Assembly (NCBI GenBank): GCA_027296185.1
Contig: JAPUJL010000307.1
Location: 1-10,231 of the forward strand
Direction: 5' to 3'
DNA from: SAR324 cluster bacterium
GTDB taxonomy: Bacteria; SAR324; JACQKK01
Length of the DNA stretch: 10,231 nt
Part shown: piece by piece, positions 1-7,122 of the stretch
Layout of the letters: each line of letters starts with the position of its first letter
How positions within the stretch are numbered: position 1 is the first letter of the stretch
Made by a program: the position numbers and the translations under genes
The notes under the pieces: model-generated
Database searches by the model: none
Told to the model about the DNA's origin: nothing
What the model saw: only the letters and a program-made list of their open reading frames with translations

Positions 1-164
1 TTGGTTGGGCGCCACAGGAATCGGATTTGCTGGGAACGCCTTGGAACGGCTGCTTTTTTTCCCTGGAGTTCGTTCGGCCCCTGTGGCAGGGGTGGCGAAG
101 TCCGCGCTGGATAGGGCCAGCCCGGCCACTTCCCCGCGCCACCAAATTTCGAGGCCCATAGTTC
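1..164. other. upstream region of the riboflavin operon
   Basis: No gene is recognisable here. The stretch holds a run of seven T (54-60) without a convincing stem before it, and a perfect 6-bp hairpin (CCCCTG 78-83, loop TGG, CAGGGG 87-92). I looked for the conserved blocks of an FMN riboswitch and for the zinc-site motifs of a RibD deaminase domain and found neither. The frame of the following gene is closed by a TAG at 159-161, so that gene cannot extend further left. A promoter for the rib operon may lie here, but no clear -35/-10 pair is visible. Confidence 0.4.
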
Positions 165-986
165 GTGCCACCGTCCTCAGATTCGCTTGCCGAATCGCCT
201 GTCAAATCGCCTGGCGAAGCGCCCCTGGATCTGCCCAGCGCCGCCACCGAGCGGGCGCGCGCCAAGCTGGCCGCCGGCGGCCGGCCCTACGTGACTCTCA
301 AGGCCGCGGCGACCCTGGACGGGAAGATCGCCATGGCCGATGGGGAATCCCGCTGGATCACCGGCGAGGCGGCGCGGGCGCTGGCCCACGATCTTCGCGC
401 CCGGCACGACGGGGTGCTGGTGGGCATCGGCACCGTCCTGCGGGACGACCCGGCGCTTACCGTGCGGCTGGAGGGGATGAACGCCCGCCCCGCCCGCATC
501 GTGCTGGATTCCACCTGCCGCATAACCCGGGAGGCGCGGGTGCTGGCCGGGGACGGCGCCGCGCGGATCGTGGTGGCGGGCGAGGGGGCGCCGCCCGCGG
601 CGGTGGAGGCCCTGCGTGGAGCGGGAGTCACGGTGTTCGTGGCCGATACGCCGCGCCCCCGCCCGGCGGCGTTTCTGCCGTGGCTCCGGGAACAAGGGCT
701 GGAGACACTGCTCGTCGAGGGTGGCGGGCAGGTGCACGGGGAGTTCATTGCCAACAGTGAGGCTGACGAGTTATTCTTGTTTTTGGCCGGGCGGCTGATC
801 GGCGATGCGGAAGCGCCCGCATGGTGCGGGCCCTTGGGGCTGAAGTCCCTCTCGGAGACCCCGCGGCTGAAGCTTTCGCCGCCCCGGCGCGTGGGGGAGG
901 ATATACTGGTGCACGGCACGTTCGGCGGCAGGCCGGCGGAGGCGCCGGCGGAGACGCCGAAAAATCCGCGGACGGGCGGACGATGA
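165..986 (+). CDS. ribD: stand-alone RibD C-terminal (pyrimidine reductase) domain protein
   Basis: Predicted 5-amino-6-(5-phosphoribosylamino)uracil reductase, which uses NADPH to reduce the ribosyl group in cytoplasmic riboflavin synthesis. The 273-residue protein carries the RibD_C fold: [16 protein letters not shown] at 41-56, WITGEAAR at 64-71, [18 protein letters not shown] at 84-101 (the typical cofactor-binding segment) and [13 protein letters not shown] near 182-194. The deaminase domain that precedes this in bifunctional RibD (about 145 residues) is absent. In its place is a 40-residue Pro/Ala-rich leader. The start is GTG 165, because an in-frame TAG lies at 159-161 and the next in-frame GTG falls inside the domain; the Shine-Dalgarno (GAGG 151-154) is weak. 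The Pro-rich C-terminal tail after about residue 255 runs into the next gene. Position directly before ribBA and ribH supports a riboflavin role over another dihydrofolate-reductase-like function. Confidence 0.85.
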   Translation: MPPSSDSLAESPVKSPGEAPLDLPSAATERARAKLAAGGRPYVTLKAAATLDGKIAMADGESRWITGEAARALAHDLRARHDGVLVGIGTVLRDDPALTVRLEGMNARPARIVLDSTCRITREARVLAGDGAARIVVAGEGAPPAAVEALRGAGVTVFVADTPRPRPAAFLPWLREQGLETLLVEGGGQVHGEFIANSEADELFLFLAGRLIGDAEAPAWCGPLGLKSLSETPRLKLSPPRRVGEDILVHGTFGGRPAEAPAETPKNPRTGGR

Positions 987-1000
987 CCAGGGGCGGAGCG

Positions 1001-2263
1001 ATGACCAAGACACGCAAGAAATCCACCAAGCAAAGCAAATCCGCCAACGCGGAGCCCCGCTTCGATTCCATCGAGTCGGCGATCGAGGAGATCGAGGCCG
1101 GCCGGATGTTGATCCTCGTCGACGACGAGGATCGGGAAAACGAGGGCGATTTGGTCTGTGCCGCGGAATCCATCACCCCCGAAGCGATTAATTTCATGGC
1201 CGCCCACGGGCGCGGGCTGATCTGCCTCGCCCTGCACCCCACCATCGTGGACCAGCTCGAGCTCCCGCTGATGGTGGAGGACAACCAATCGCCCCTCGGC
1301 ACCAACTTCACCGTCTCCATCGAGGCGCGGCGCGGGGTGACCACCGGAATATCCGCTTTCGACCGGGCACGTACCATCCTCACGGCGGTGAACCCCAAAG
1401 CCAAACCCAGCGACCTGCGCCACCCGGGCCATGTGTTTCCCCTGCGTGCGAAGCGGGGGGGCGTGCTGGTGCGGGCCGGGCAGACGGAGGGCTCGGTGGA
1501 TCTGGCGCGGCTGGCCGGTCTGCGCCCCGCCGGGGTGATCTGCGAGATCATGGACGCGGACGGGAAAATGGCGCGCTATCCCCGGCTGCGCGAGTTCGCC
1601 GACGAGCACGGCATCAAATTGGTGACCATCGCGGCCCTGATCGGCTACCGCAAGGCGCGGGAGGTGCTGGTGAAGCGCATGGCCGATGCGCGGCTGCCCA
1701 CGCGGATCGGGGGGGAATTCCGGGTGATCGGGTTCCAGAACGTCTTTTCGGACGACGACTACATCGCCATCACCATGGGCGAGTGGACGGAAGACGACCC
1801 GGTGCTCGTGCGGGTGCACTCCCAGTGCCTCACCGGCGACGTGTTCGGCTCACAGCGCTGCGACTGCGGGGACCAGCTCCAGGCGGCCATGGCCATGGTG
1901 GCGCGGGAGGGACGGGGCGTGATCCTCTACCTGCCACAGGAAGGGCGGGGCATCGGCATCATCAACAAGATCCGCGCCTACCACCTGCAGGACGAAGGGG
2001 TGGATACCGTCGAGGCCAACCACCGCCTGGGCTTCGGCGAGGACCTGCGGGATTATGGAATCGGGGCCCAGATTCTCGTTGACCTGGGCATTCGCAAGAT
2101 GCGGCTGCTGACCAACAACCCGCGCAAGATCGTGGGTCTGGGCGGACACAATTTGGAAGTGGTGGAGCGGGTGCCCCTGCAGATGCCCCTCTCCTCGGAA
2201 AACCGGGACTATCTGCTCGCCAAGAAGGACAAGCTGGGCCACCTGCTGGTCATCGACAACTGA
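1001..2263 (+). CDS. ribBA: bifunctional DHBP synthase / GTP cyclohydrolase II
   Basis: Fused enzyme supplying both branches of riboflavin synthesis: ribulose 5-phosphate to 3,4-dihydroxy-2-butanone 4-phosphate, and GTP to the diaminopyrimidine. The protein has 420 residues. The RibB half (about 19-220) shows [10 protein letters not shown] (41-50), [12 protein letters not shown] and PGHVFPLRA. The RibA half (about 225-420) shows the zinc cysteines C276, C287 and C289 ([16 protein letters not shown]), then [22 protein letters not shown] and LLTNNPRKI. Both halves look full length. The motif that reads GHTEA in E. coli RibB reads GQTEG here, with Gln161 replacing the metal-binding His. ATG 1001 is preferred because AGGGG (989-993) sits 7 bases upstream. 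ATG 983, which overlaps the upstream TGA, is an alternative that adds six residues and would give translational coupling. Confidence 0.95.
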   Translation: MTKTRKKSTKQSKSANAEPRFDSIESAIEEIEAGRMLILVDDEDRENEGDLVCAAESITPEAINFMAAHGRGLICLALHPTIVDQLELPLMVEDNQSPLGTNFTVSIEARRGVTTGISAFDRARTILTAVNPKAKPSDLRHPGHVFPLRAKRGGVLVRAGQTEGSVDLARLAGLRPAGVICEIMDADGKMARYPRLREFADEHGIKLVTIAALIGYRKAREVLVKRMADARLPTRIGGEFRVIGFQNVFSDDDYIAITMGEWTEDDPVLVRVHSQCLTGDVFGSQRCDCGDQLQAAMAMVAREGRGVILYLPQEGRGIGIINKIRAYHLQDEGVDTVEANHRLGFGEDLRDYGIGAQILVDLGIRKMRLLTNNPRKIVGLGGHNLEVVERVPLQMPLSSENRDYLLAKKDKLGHLLVIDN

Positions 2264-2264
2264 T

Positions 2265-2301
2265 CTTCCGCGGACCGGAAGCGCCCCGCCCCGGCGCGGG
2301 G
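2265..2301 (+). other. two adjacent GC-rich hairpins between ribBA and ribH
   Basis: Just after the ribBA stop lies a perfect 6-bp hairpin (CTTCCG 2265-2270, 5-base loop, CGGAAG 2276-2281). It is followed by a 5-bp hairpin with a 3-base loop (CCCCG 2289-2293, CGGGG 2297-2301). Neither is followed by a T-run, so they do not look like a complete intrinsic terminator. They may affect processing or stability of the rib transcript, or be chance in GC-rich DNA. Confidence 0.3.
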
Positions 2302-2342
2302 ACGGCCGCCCCGCCCACGCCCAACTCCACCGGAGCGACCTT

Positions 2343-2807
2343 ATGGCCGATAAAGAAGGCAACCTGATCGCCACCGGCCTCACGTTCGCGCTCATCGTCT
2401 CCCGGTTCAACCGATTCGTTACCGACAAGCTCATGGAGGGCGCCGTGGATGCCTTCGCCCGCCATGGGGGCAACACCGGCGACCTGGACGTGATCTGGGT
2501 GCCGGGGGCCTTCGAGATGCCCCTGGCCGCCCGCAGGCTGGCCCAGAGCGGCCGGTACGACGGGTTGGTTGCCCTCGGCGCCGTGATCCGGGGGGCCACG
2601 CCCCACTTCGAATACCTCTGCTCCGCCGCCTCCAGCGGTTTGGCTGGAGTATCCGTCGAGACCGGCGTGCCCGTGGGCTTCGGCCTGCTCACTACCGACA
2701 CGATGGAGCAGGCCATCGAGCGGGCCGGCTCCAAGGCCGGCAACAAAGGGGGCGACGCGATGCTGAGCGCCGTCGAAATGGTCAACCTGTTGAAGGCGAT
2801 TTCCTGA
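2343..2807 (+). CDS. ribH: 6,7-dimethyl-8-ribityllumazine synthase
   Basis: Condenses 3,4-dihydroxybutanone 4-phosphate with the ribityl-aminopyrimidine to give lumazine, the step before riboflavin; in most bacteria it assembles as a pentamer or icosahedral shell. The 154-residue length is normal for the family. Visible signatures are LIVSRFNRFV near the N-terminus, PGAFEMPLA, GAVIRGATPHFEYLC (with the conserved His that follows the GAVIRG loop), VPVGFGLLTTDT and the C-terminal NKGGDAM segment. The Shine-Dalgarno GGAG at 2332-2335 is 7 bases before ATG 2343. The gene follows ribBA after 79 bases containing two hairpins and lies 3 bases before the protease gene, so all probably share one transcript. 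Confidence 0.95.
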   Translation: MADKEGNLIATGLTFALIVSRFNRFVTDKLMEGAVDAFARHGGNTGDLDVIWVPGAFEMPLAARRLAQSGRYDGLVALGAVIRGATPHFEYLCSAASSGLAGVSVETGVPVGFGLLTTDTMEQAIERAGSKAGNKGGDAMLSAVEMVNLLKAIS

Positions 2808-2810
2808 GCC

Positions 2811-3701
2811 ATGAACCCGCGCACACCGATCCTCCTGCTCGCCGCGGTGCTGGTGGCGCTCCTCTCCGGCTGCGGCAGCCCAGTGATCCCGCAGCCGCGC
2901 TTCGAGGAGGTGCTGCTGCAGGGCGAGGGCCGCGACAAGATTCTGATGATCGATATCTGGGGGCCCATCTCCAACGCCCCGATCCTCATTGCCAACGCCG
3001 GGATCATTCCGGGCATGACCGCCCGGGTGCGGCAGGAGCTTGAGATCGCGTTCCAGGACCCGCTGATCCGCGGGGTGCTGCTGCGGATCAATTCGCCCGG
3101 CGGAACGATCACCGACAGCGACGTGATCTACAACTCGCTGATGGAGTTCAAGAAGAGCAAGCGGGTGAAGATCGTGGCCTCAATGGGCGATATCGCGGCG
3201 TCGGGGGCGCTCTACATCGCCATGGCCGCCGACGAGATCTATGCCCACCCGACGACCGTCACGGGCAGCATCGGCGTCATCATGCCCCACATGGACTACT
3301 CGGGGCTGATGGAGGAGTTGGGGATCAAGTCGGACCCGATTACCTCCGGACCGTACAAGGATATCGACTCTCCCTACCGCCCCCGCACCCAGGAAGAGTA
3401 CGAGATGATGAAGGGCATCGTCGATCACCTCCACGGCAAATTCGTCGACGTGATCGTCGCCGGGCGGGCCAAGATGACCACCGAGGAAGTGCGCGCCATC
3501 GCCGACGGCCGCCTGTTGACCGCGGAGGATGCCAAAGAGAGAGGGCTGATCGACGGCATCTCCTACCTTGACGAGGCCTACCGCCGCCTCTCCGGAATTT
3601 CCGGATTTCCGGAAAACCGGCTGGTGCGCTACACCAACGTCTGGCTCACCGGCCACAACATTTACTCCAACACCTTCCCCATCGAATTCAGCACGCCGTG
3701 A
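2811..3701 (+). CDS. sppA: SppA-type S49 peptidase with lipoprotein signal
   Basis: Predicted membrane-anchored serine protease of the signal-peptide-peptidase A family, which degrades leftover signal peptides and membrane protein fragments. The protein has 296 residues, close to the short single-domain SppA (36K) type rather than the 67K double-domain form. Residues 4-20 are hydrophobic and end in LLSGC, a lipobox that would place Cys21 as a lipidated N-terminus, unlike the uncleaved TM anchor usual in SppA. The catalytic core is visible: SPGG at 95-98 (oxyanion region), nucleophile Ser131 in GDIAASGALY, and general-base Lys183 in SGPYKD. TGSIGVI at 151-157 is also typical. It begins 3 bases after the ribH stop, with no separate promoter visible. 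Its presence in a riboflavin operon is probably positional rather than functional. Confidence 0.88.
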   Translation: MNPRTPILLLAAVLVALLSGCGSPVIPQPRFEEVLLQGEGRDKILMIDIWGPISNAPILIANAGIIPGMTARVRQELEIAFQDPLIRGVLLRINSPGGTITDSDVIYNSLMEFKKSKRVKIVASMGDIAASGALYIAMAADEIYAHPTTVTGSIGVIMPHMDYSGLMEELGIKSDPITSGPYKDIDSPYRPRTQEEYEMMKGIVDHLHGKFVDVIVAGRAKMTTEEVRAIADGRLLTAEDAKERGLIDGISYLDEAYRRLSGISGFPENRLVRYTNVWLTGHNIYSNTFPIEFSTP

Positions 3702-3722
3702 GGTGAGACGGCCGGGGAGACC

Positions 3723-3807
3723 GTGCCACCGCAAAGGGCCGCCGCACAGGGCCGCCGCACAGGGCCGCCGCACAGGGCCGCCGCACAGGGCCACCGCACA
3801 GGGCCGC
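3723..3807. repeat. 13-bp tandem repeat array
   Basis: The unit is GGGCCGCCGCACA. Four perfect copies start at 3736, 3749, 3762 and 3775. They are flanked by a degenerate first copy (GTGCCACCGCAAA, 3723-3735), a one-mismatch copy (GGGCCACCGCACA, 3788-3800) and a partial seventh (3801-3807). It lies between the protease and kinase genes. The period is not a multiple of three, so copy changes would shift any frame across it. Each unit contains GGCC, so neighbouring units can pair with one another in RNA. Perfect central copies with degenerate edges are typical of slippage-driven arrays. Confidence 0.9.
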
Positions 3808-3845
3808 GGACCGCCCCGCCGGAGATGACCGGTCCGCGCCGCCGC

Positions 3846-3874
3846 TTTATCTTGCCCGCGCGATTGGCTAAATT
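3846..3874 (+). promoter_or_regulatory. candidate weak sigma-70-like promoter upstream of the kinase
   Basis: This is the only AT-richer patch in the 328-base gap before the kinase. TTTATC (3846-3851) and TAAATT (3869-3874) are 17 bases apart and match the consensus hexamers at about 3 of 6 and 4 of 6 positions. A start near 3881 would give a leader of about 150 bases containing the stem-loop at 3904-3929. The call rests on spacing and composition only. Confidence 0.22.
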
Positions 3875-3903
3875 GAAGAGGCTCGCGCCCACTCTGCCGC
3901 GAC

Positions 3904-3929
3904 TCCCGATTCGGGGGCCGATTTCGGGA
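3904..3929 (+). other. strong two-part stem-loop upstream of the kinase gene
   Basis: Outer arms TCCCGA (3904-3909) and TCGGGA (3924-3929) pair perfectly over 6 bp. Inner arms TCGG (3911-3914) and CCGA (3918-3921) add 4 bp around a GGG loop, with a T versus TT internal loop. The same bases can be read as two tandem palindromes (CCCGA-T-TCGGG at 3905-3915 and CCGA-TT-TCGG at 3918-3927), as expected of a double operator. No T-run follows, so an intrinsic terminator is unlikely. It lies 100 bases before the kinase start. Confidence 0.4.
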
Positions 3930-4029
3930 AGGGTGCCGCTCCGCTCCGGCGGGCTGGGGAGTTCCACGGGCCAGAAGTCCGGGGCGATTGCCGGGGTGAG
4001 TGGCCGGGAGGCTGACGAGAGAACCGCCG

Positions 4030-5706
4030 ATGCCCAAACCGCTGACGAGCTTTGCCGCGCGGATTCTGATGCTGCTGGTGGCGATCGGCGTCGTGCCGCT
4101 GATCGGCCTGGGGCTGATCCAGGATTATTACACCCGCGACATGCTCGACAAATTGAACGAGGACCGTGTGACGCGGCGCTTGGAGGCGGCGCTGCACCGG
4201 GTCAACACGTACATCGCGGACCGCTTCGGCGAGTTGGAGACCCTGGCCGACCACCCGCTGGTGAGATGGCAACTCCTGCCCGATCAGGCGCCGCCGGGGC
4301 AGTACGCCGCCCGGGCGGTCACCGCTTTCCTCGGTGAAGGCCACCCGAGCTTCGGAGTGCTACTCGTCTCCGACGGGGGCGAGGTGATGGCCTCCCTCGT
4401 GGAAAGCGCGAACACGAGGGACGTGGACTGGAACCGGTACCTGGACCGGCTGCCCTTCCGCAACCTCTATCAGGAGCGGGACCGCGGGTTGCTCGGTCCG
4501 GTGCGCCTGGAGGCGGTGGAGGGGGCGATCGTCTTCCTGTTCCAGCGGGTCTACCGGGATCCGGAGCGCAACTGGCCCATCGGATTGATCGTCATGCACC
4601 TCGGCATCGACGCGCTGGTGGAGCTCATGGAGATCAGCGAGGACGATGCCCTCGTGCCCTTCCTGCAGTCGCCGCTCGGCGAATACTTCCCCGGCGCCGC
4701 CGACGGGGCGCGTGGCCCGGCCAAGGTGGTGGCCTCCACCGCCCTGCTGGAGGGGTGGGAGCTGGTGATGTCCGTCGAGGAGCACCGGCTCATGGAGCCG
4801 ATGGTGCAGTTGCGCCAGACCCTGGCCGTGTTGATGGTGGTGACCCTGGCGGCGGTGATCGCGATCATCGCCCTGTTCTATCGCCGCAGCGCCCTGCGCA
4901 TCCGCAAGCTCACCGAAGGGGCGGAGGCGATCGCCCACGGCAACCTGCAATGGCGCCTGGAGGATCGTGGCAGCGACGAGATCTCGGCGCTCTCCGGCGC
5001 GTTCAACCGCATGGCCGAGCGGCTGGACAGCCTGATCGACGCCACGGTGCAGTCGGAAAAGATGGCCTCCCTGGGTAAGCTGGCCACGACCATCGCGCAC
5101 GAGGTGCGCAATCCCCTGGCCAGCATCAAGACCGGCGTGCAGGTGGTGCGGGAGAACCTGAGCGATCCCGAGCAGGAGCGCATCCTGGGCAACGTGGTCG
5201 CCGAGATCGACCGCCTGAACCGGGTCGCTTCCGGGCTGCTCAACTTCGCGCGGCCCGTGCCCACCCGCAGCGAGGATGCCTCCGTGGACGAGATCATCGA
5301 GCGGGTACGCTCCCTCGTGGAGCGGCAGGCGGCCAAGCAGAACATCCGCATCAGCGCGGAAGTGGAGCCGAGCCTGACCATCCGCGTGGACACCAACCAG
5401 ATGCAGCAAGTGCTGATGAACGTCGTGCTCAACAGCCTGCACGCCATGCCGGAGGGCGGAGCCCTCACCTTCCGGGCGCACCAGGCGGACCACCGGGTGG
5501 TGATCGACGTGATCGACACGGGAGTGGGGATGGCCCCCGACGCGGTCGAGCGCGCCGTGCGGCCCTTCGCCACCGCGAATCCCGACGGCACGGGGATCGG
5601 CTTGTCGGTGAGCCATCAGCTCGTGGAACGCAACCAGGGTCACATGGTCATCCAAAGCCTGCCCGACCAGGGCACCACGGTCAGCCTCTCCTTTCCCGCC
5701 GCCTAG
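4030..5706 (+). CDS. sensor histidine kinase (NtrB/ZraS-like, two TM segments, HAMP)
   Basis: Inner-membrane sensor kinase of 558 residues. TM1 (about 12-30) and TM2 (about 264-285) enclose a periplasmic domain of about 230 residues, possibly of the Cache type judging by a segment like VLLVSDGGEVMAS, though this is not certain. A HAMP linker (about 286-340) follows. The H-box AHEVRNPLASIK carries the phospho-acceptor His357. The ATPase domain has the N-box around N464-N468, G1 DTGVGM (496-501) and G2 GTGIGL (520-525). Full catalytic motifs suggest an active kinase. ATG 4030 is chosen, with GAGAGA (4017-4022) 7 bases upstream; an in-frame GTG at 4000 would add ten residues. Its partner regulator starts 33 bases after its stop. 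No target or ligand can be read from the neighbours. Confidence 0.93.
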   Translation: MPKPLTSFAARILMLLVAIGVVPLIGLGLIQDYYTRDMLDKLNEDRVTRRLEAALHRVNTYIADRFGELETLADHPLVRWQLLPDQAPPGQYAARAVTAFLGEGHPSFGVLLVSDGGEVMASLVESANTRDVDWNRYLDRLPFRNLYQERDRGLLGPVRLEAVEGAIVFLFQRVYRDPERNWPIGLIVMHLGIDALVELMEISEDDALVPFLQSPLGEYFPGAADGARGPAKVVASTALLEGWELVMSVEEHRLMEPMVQLRQTLAVLMVVTLAAVIAIIALFYRRSALRIRKLTEGAEAIAHGNLQWRLEDRGSDEISALSGAFNRMAERLDSLIDATVQSEKMASLGKLATTIAHEVRNPLASIKTGVQVVRENLSDPEQERILGNVVAEIDRLNRVASGLLNFARPVPTRSEDASVDEIIERVRSLVERQAAKQNIRISAEVEPSLTIRVDTNQMQQVLMNVVLNSLHAMPEGGALTFRAHQADHRVVIDVIDTGVGMAPDAVERAVRPFATANPDGTGIGLSVSHQLVERNQGHMVIQSLPDQGTTVSLSFPAA

Positions 5707-5739
5707 CTCCGGCGGCAACATCGGCGAACCGCAGCGGCC

Positions 5740-7113
5740 ATGGGCACACCGACCGTCCTGATCATCGACGACGAGCGGACCCTTGTCGAATCGCTGGCTT
5801 ACGGGCTGAAAAAGCGGGACTTCAACCCCGTCAGCGCCTTCACCGGAAGCGAAGGGCTGGCCAAGGCCCAGGAGACCGCACCGGACGTTGTGCTGCTGGA
5901 CATGTGGCTCCCGGACCAGTCCGGTCTGTCGGTGCTGCAATCCTTGCGCAAGAGCTTCCCGGAACTGCCGGTCATCGTCATTACCGCCCACGGCGATACC
6001 AAGACCGCGGTGGAAACGATGAAAATGGGCGCGGCGGACTTCCTCCTCAAGCCGTTCGAGTTGGAAGAGGTGGCCCACCTGATCCAGCGCACGATCGACT
6101 ACCGGCGCATGGAGGACGAGGTGCGGTTTCACCGCCGCATGAGCCTCGACCGACCCGAGCACCTGGTGTGCGATCCGGCTTCCGCCATGGGCCGGCTGGT
6201 CGAAACCCTGATGGTCGCCGCACGCAGCCAGGCCCGCGCAATCCTGCTGCTGGGGGAATCGGGCACCGGCAAGGCGATGATCGCCAAGCTGCTGCACGAC
6301 GAGAGCCCGCGCAAGGAGCAGCCGTTCGTGGAGGTGAACTGCGCCACGATCGCCCCGACCCTCTTCGAAAGCCAGCTCTTCGGCCACGAGAAGGGCTCCT
6401 TCACCGACGCCAAGGAATCGTACACGGGCCTGATCCGCATGGCCGAAGGGGGTACCTTCTTCCTGGACGAGATCGGAGAGGTGCCCCTCCCGTTGCAGCC
6501 CAAGCTGCTGCAATTCCTCGAGAGCCAGCGCTTCCGGCCGGTGGGAGGGCGGCGCGAATACAGCGTCGAGTTGCGGGTGGTGGTCGCGACCAACCGGGAC
6601 TTGCAGGCTGAGGTGAAGGAAGGCCGCTTTCGCGCCGATCTGTTCTACCGGATCAACGTGGTGCCGTTCACCGTTCCGCCCTTACGGGACCGCATGGAAG
6701 ACCTGCCGCCGCTCCTGGCCCACTTCATCGAATCCGCCGCCCGCAAGGAGGGTGCCGTGCCCATCCGGATCTCCGGGGAGGTCGACGCCCTGTTCCGCCG
6801 CCACGACTGGCCCGGCAACGTGCGGGAGTTGAAGAACCTGGTCGAGCGCTGGACCATCCTTCATCCCGGCCAGACGATCACCCGCGCCGAGGTGCCCCCG
6901 GAGATGACCGGCGATTCCGCCGGGGGACCGGCAGCCGTCCCTTCCCTGGGGGGCGAATCGATCGAGACGGTGCTCGACCGGACGGAGCGTTCCCTCATCG
7001 ACCAGGCTCTGGCCGAGGCGGGCGGGCGCCGCGGACAGACCGCCGAGCGGCTGGGCATCTCCCGCCACGCACTGAAGCGCCGCATGCAGCGGCTGGGCAT
7101 GGGCGAGGATTGA
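5740..7113 (+). CDS. NtrC-family sigma-54-dependent response regulator
   Basis: 457-residue cytoplasmic activator, presumably phosphorylated by the adjacent kinase. The receiver domain (1 to about 120) has the acidic pair D10/D11, phospho-acceptor Asp54 (VVLLDMWLPD), Thr82 and Lys104. The AAA+ domain (about 145-380) has Walker A GESGTGKA (172-179, Lys178), Walker B FFLDEIGE (Asp243/Glu244) and a conserved R-finger region FRADLFYRINVVP. The sigma-54 contact loop reads GSFTDA (219-224) instead of GAFTGA. A Fis-type helix-turn-helix ends the protein (GQTAERLGISRHALKRRM). ATG 5740 lacks a clear Shine-Dalgarno, which suggests translation coupled to the kinase gene. No sigma-54 promoter with correct spacing was found in the window, so its targets probably lie elsewhere. 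Confidence 0.95.
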   Translation: MGTPTVLIIDDERTLVESLAYGLKKRDFNPVSAFTGSEGLAKAQETAPDVVLLDMWLPDQSGLSVLQSLRKSFPELPVIVITAHGDTKTAVETMKMGAADFLLKPFELEEVAHLIQRTIDYRRMEDEVRFHRRMSLDRPEHLVCDPASAMGRLVETLMVAARSQARAILLLGESGTGKAMIAKLLHDESPRKEQPFVEVNCATIAPTLFESQLFGHEKGSFTDAKESYTGLIRMAEGGTFFLDEIGEVPLPLQPKLLQFLESQRFRPVGGRREYSVELRVVVATNRDLQAEVKEGRFRADLFYRINVVPFTVPPLRDRMEDLPPLLAHFIESAARKEGAVPIRISGEVDALFRRHDWPGNVRELKNLVERWTILHPGQTITRAEVPPEMTGDSAGGPAAVPSLGGESIETVLDRTERSLIDQALAEAGGRRGQTAERLGISRHALKRRMQRLGMGED

Positions 7114-7122
7114 CCGGGGGGA

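Noticed and set aside
1..164. FMN riboswitch expected upstream of a rib operon
   Set aside because: The conserved blocks of the RFN element could not be found; only a T-run and a simple 6-bp hairpin are present.
287..1819. Very long open frame of 510 codons on the - strand across ribD and ribBA
   Set aside because: It is the antisense of two well-supported genes and arises from high GC at third positions. It has no recognisable domain. The long antisense frame at 4360-6513 is rejected for the same reason.
3591..3613. Three closely spaced TCCGGA hexamers near the end of the protease gene
   Set aside because: They lie in coding sequence (Ser-Gly-Ile-Ser-Gly-Phe-Pro-Glu) with uneven spacing of 9 and 8 bases, explained by repeated Ser-Gly codons.
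3723..4337. Open frame of 204 codons crossing the tandem repeat and the start of the kinase gene
   Set aside because: It encodes Arg/Pro/Gly-rich low-complexity sequence from the repeats and then overlaps the well-supported kinase in another frame.
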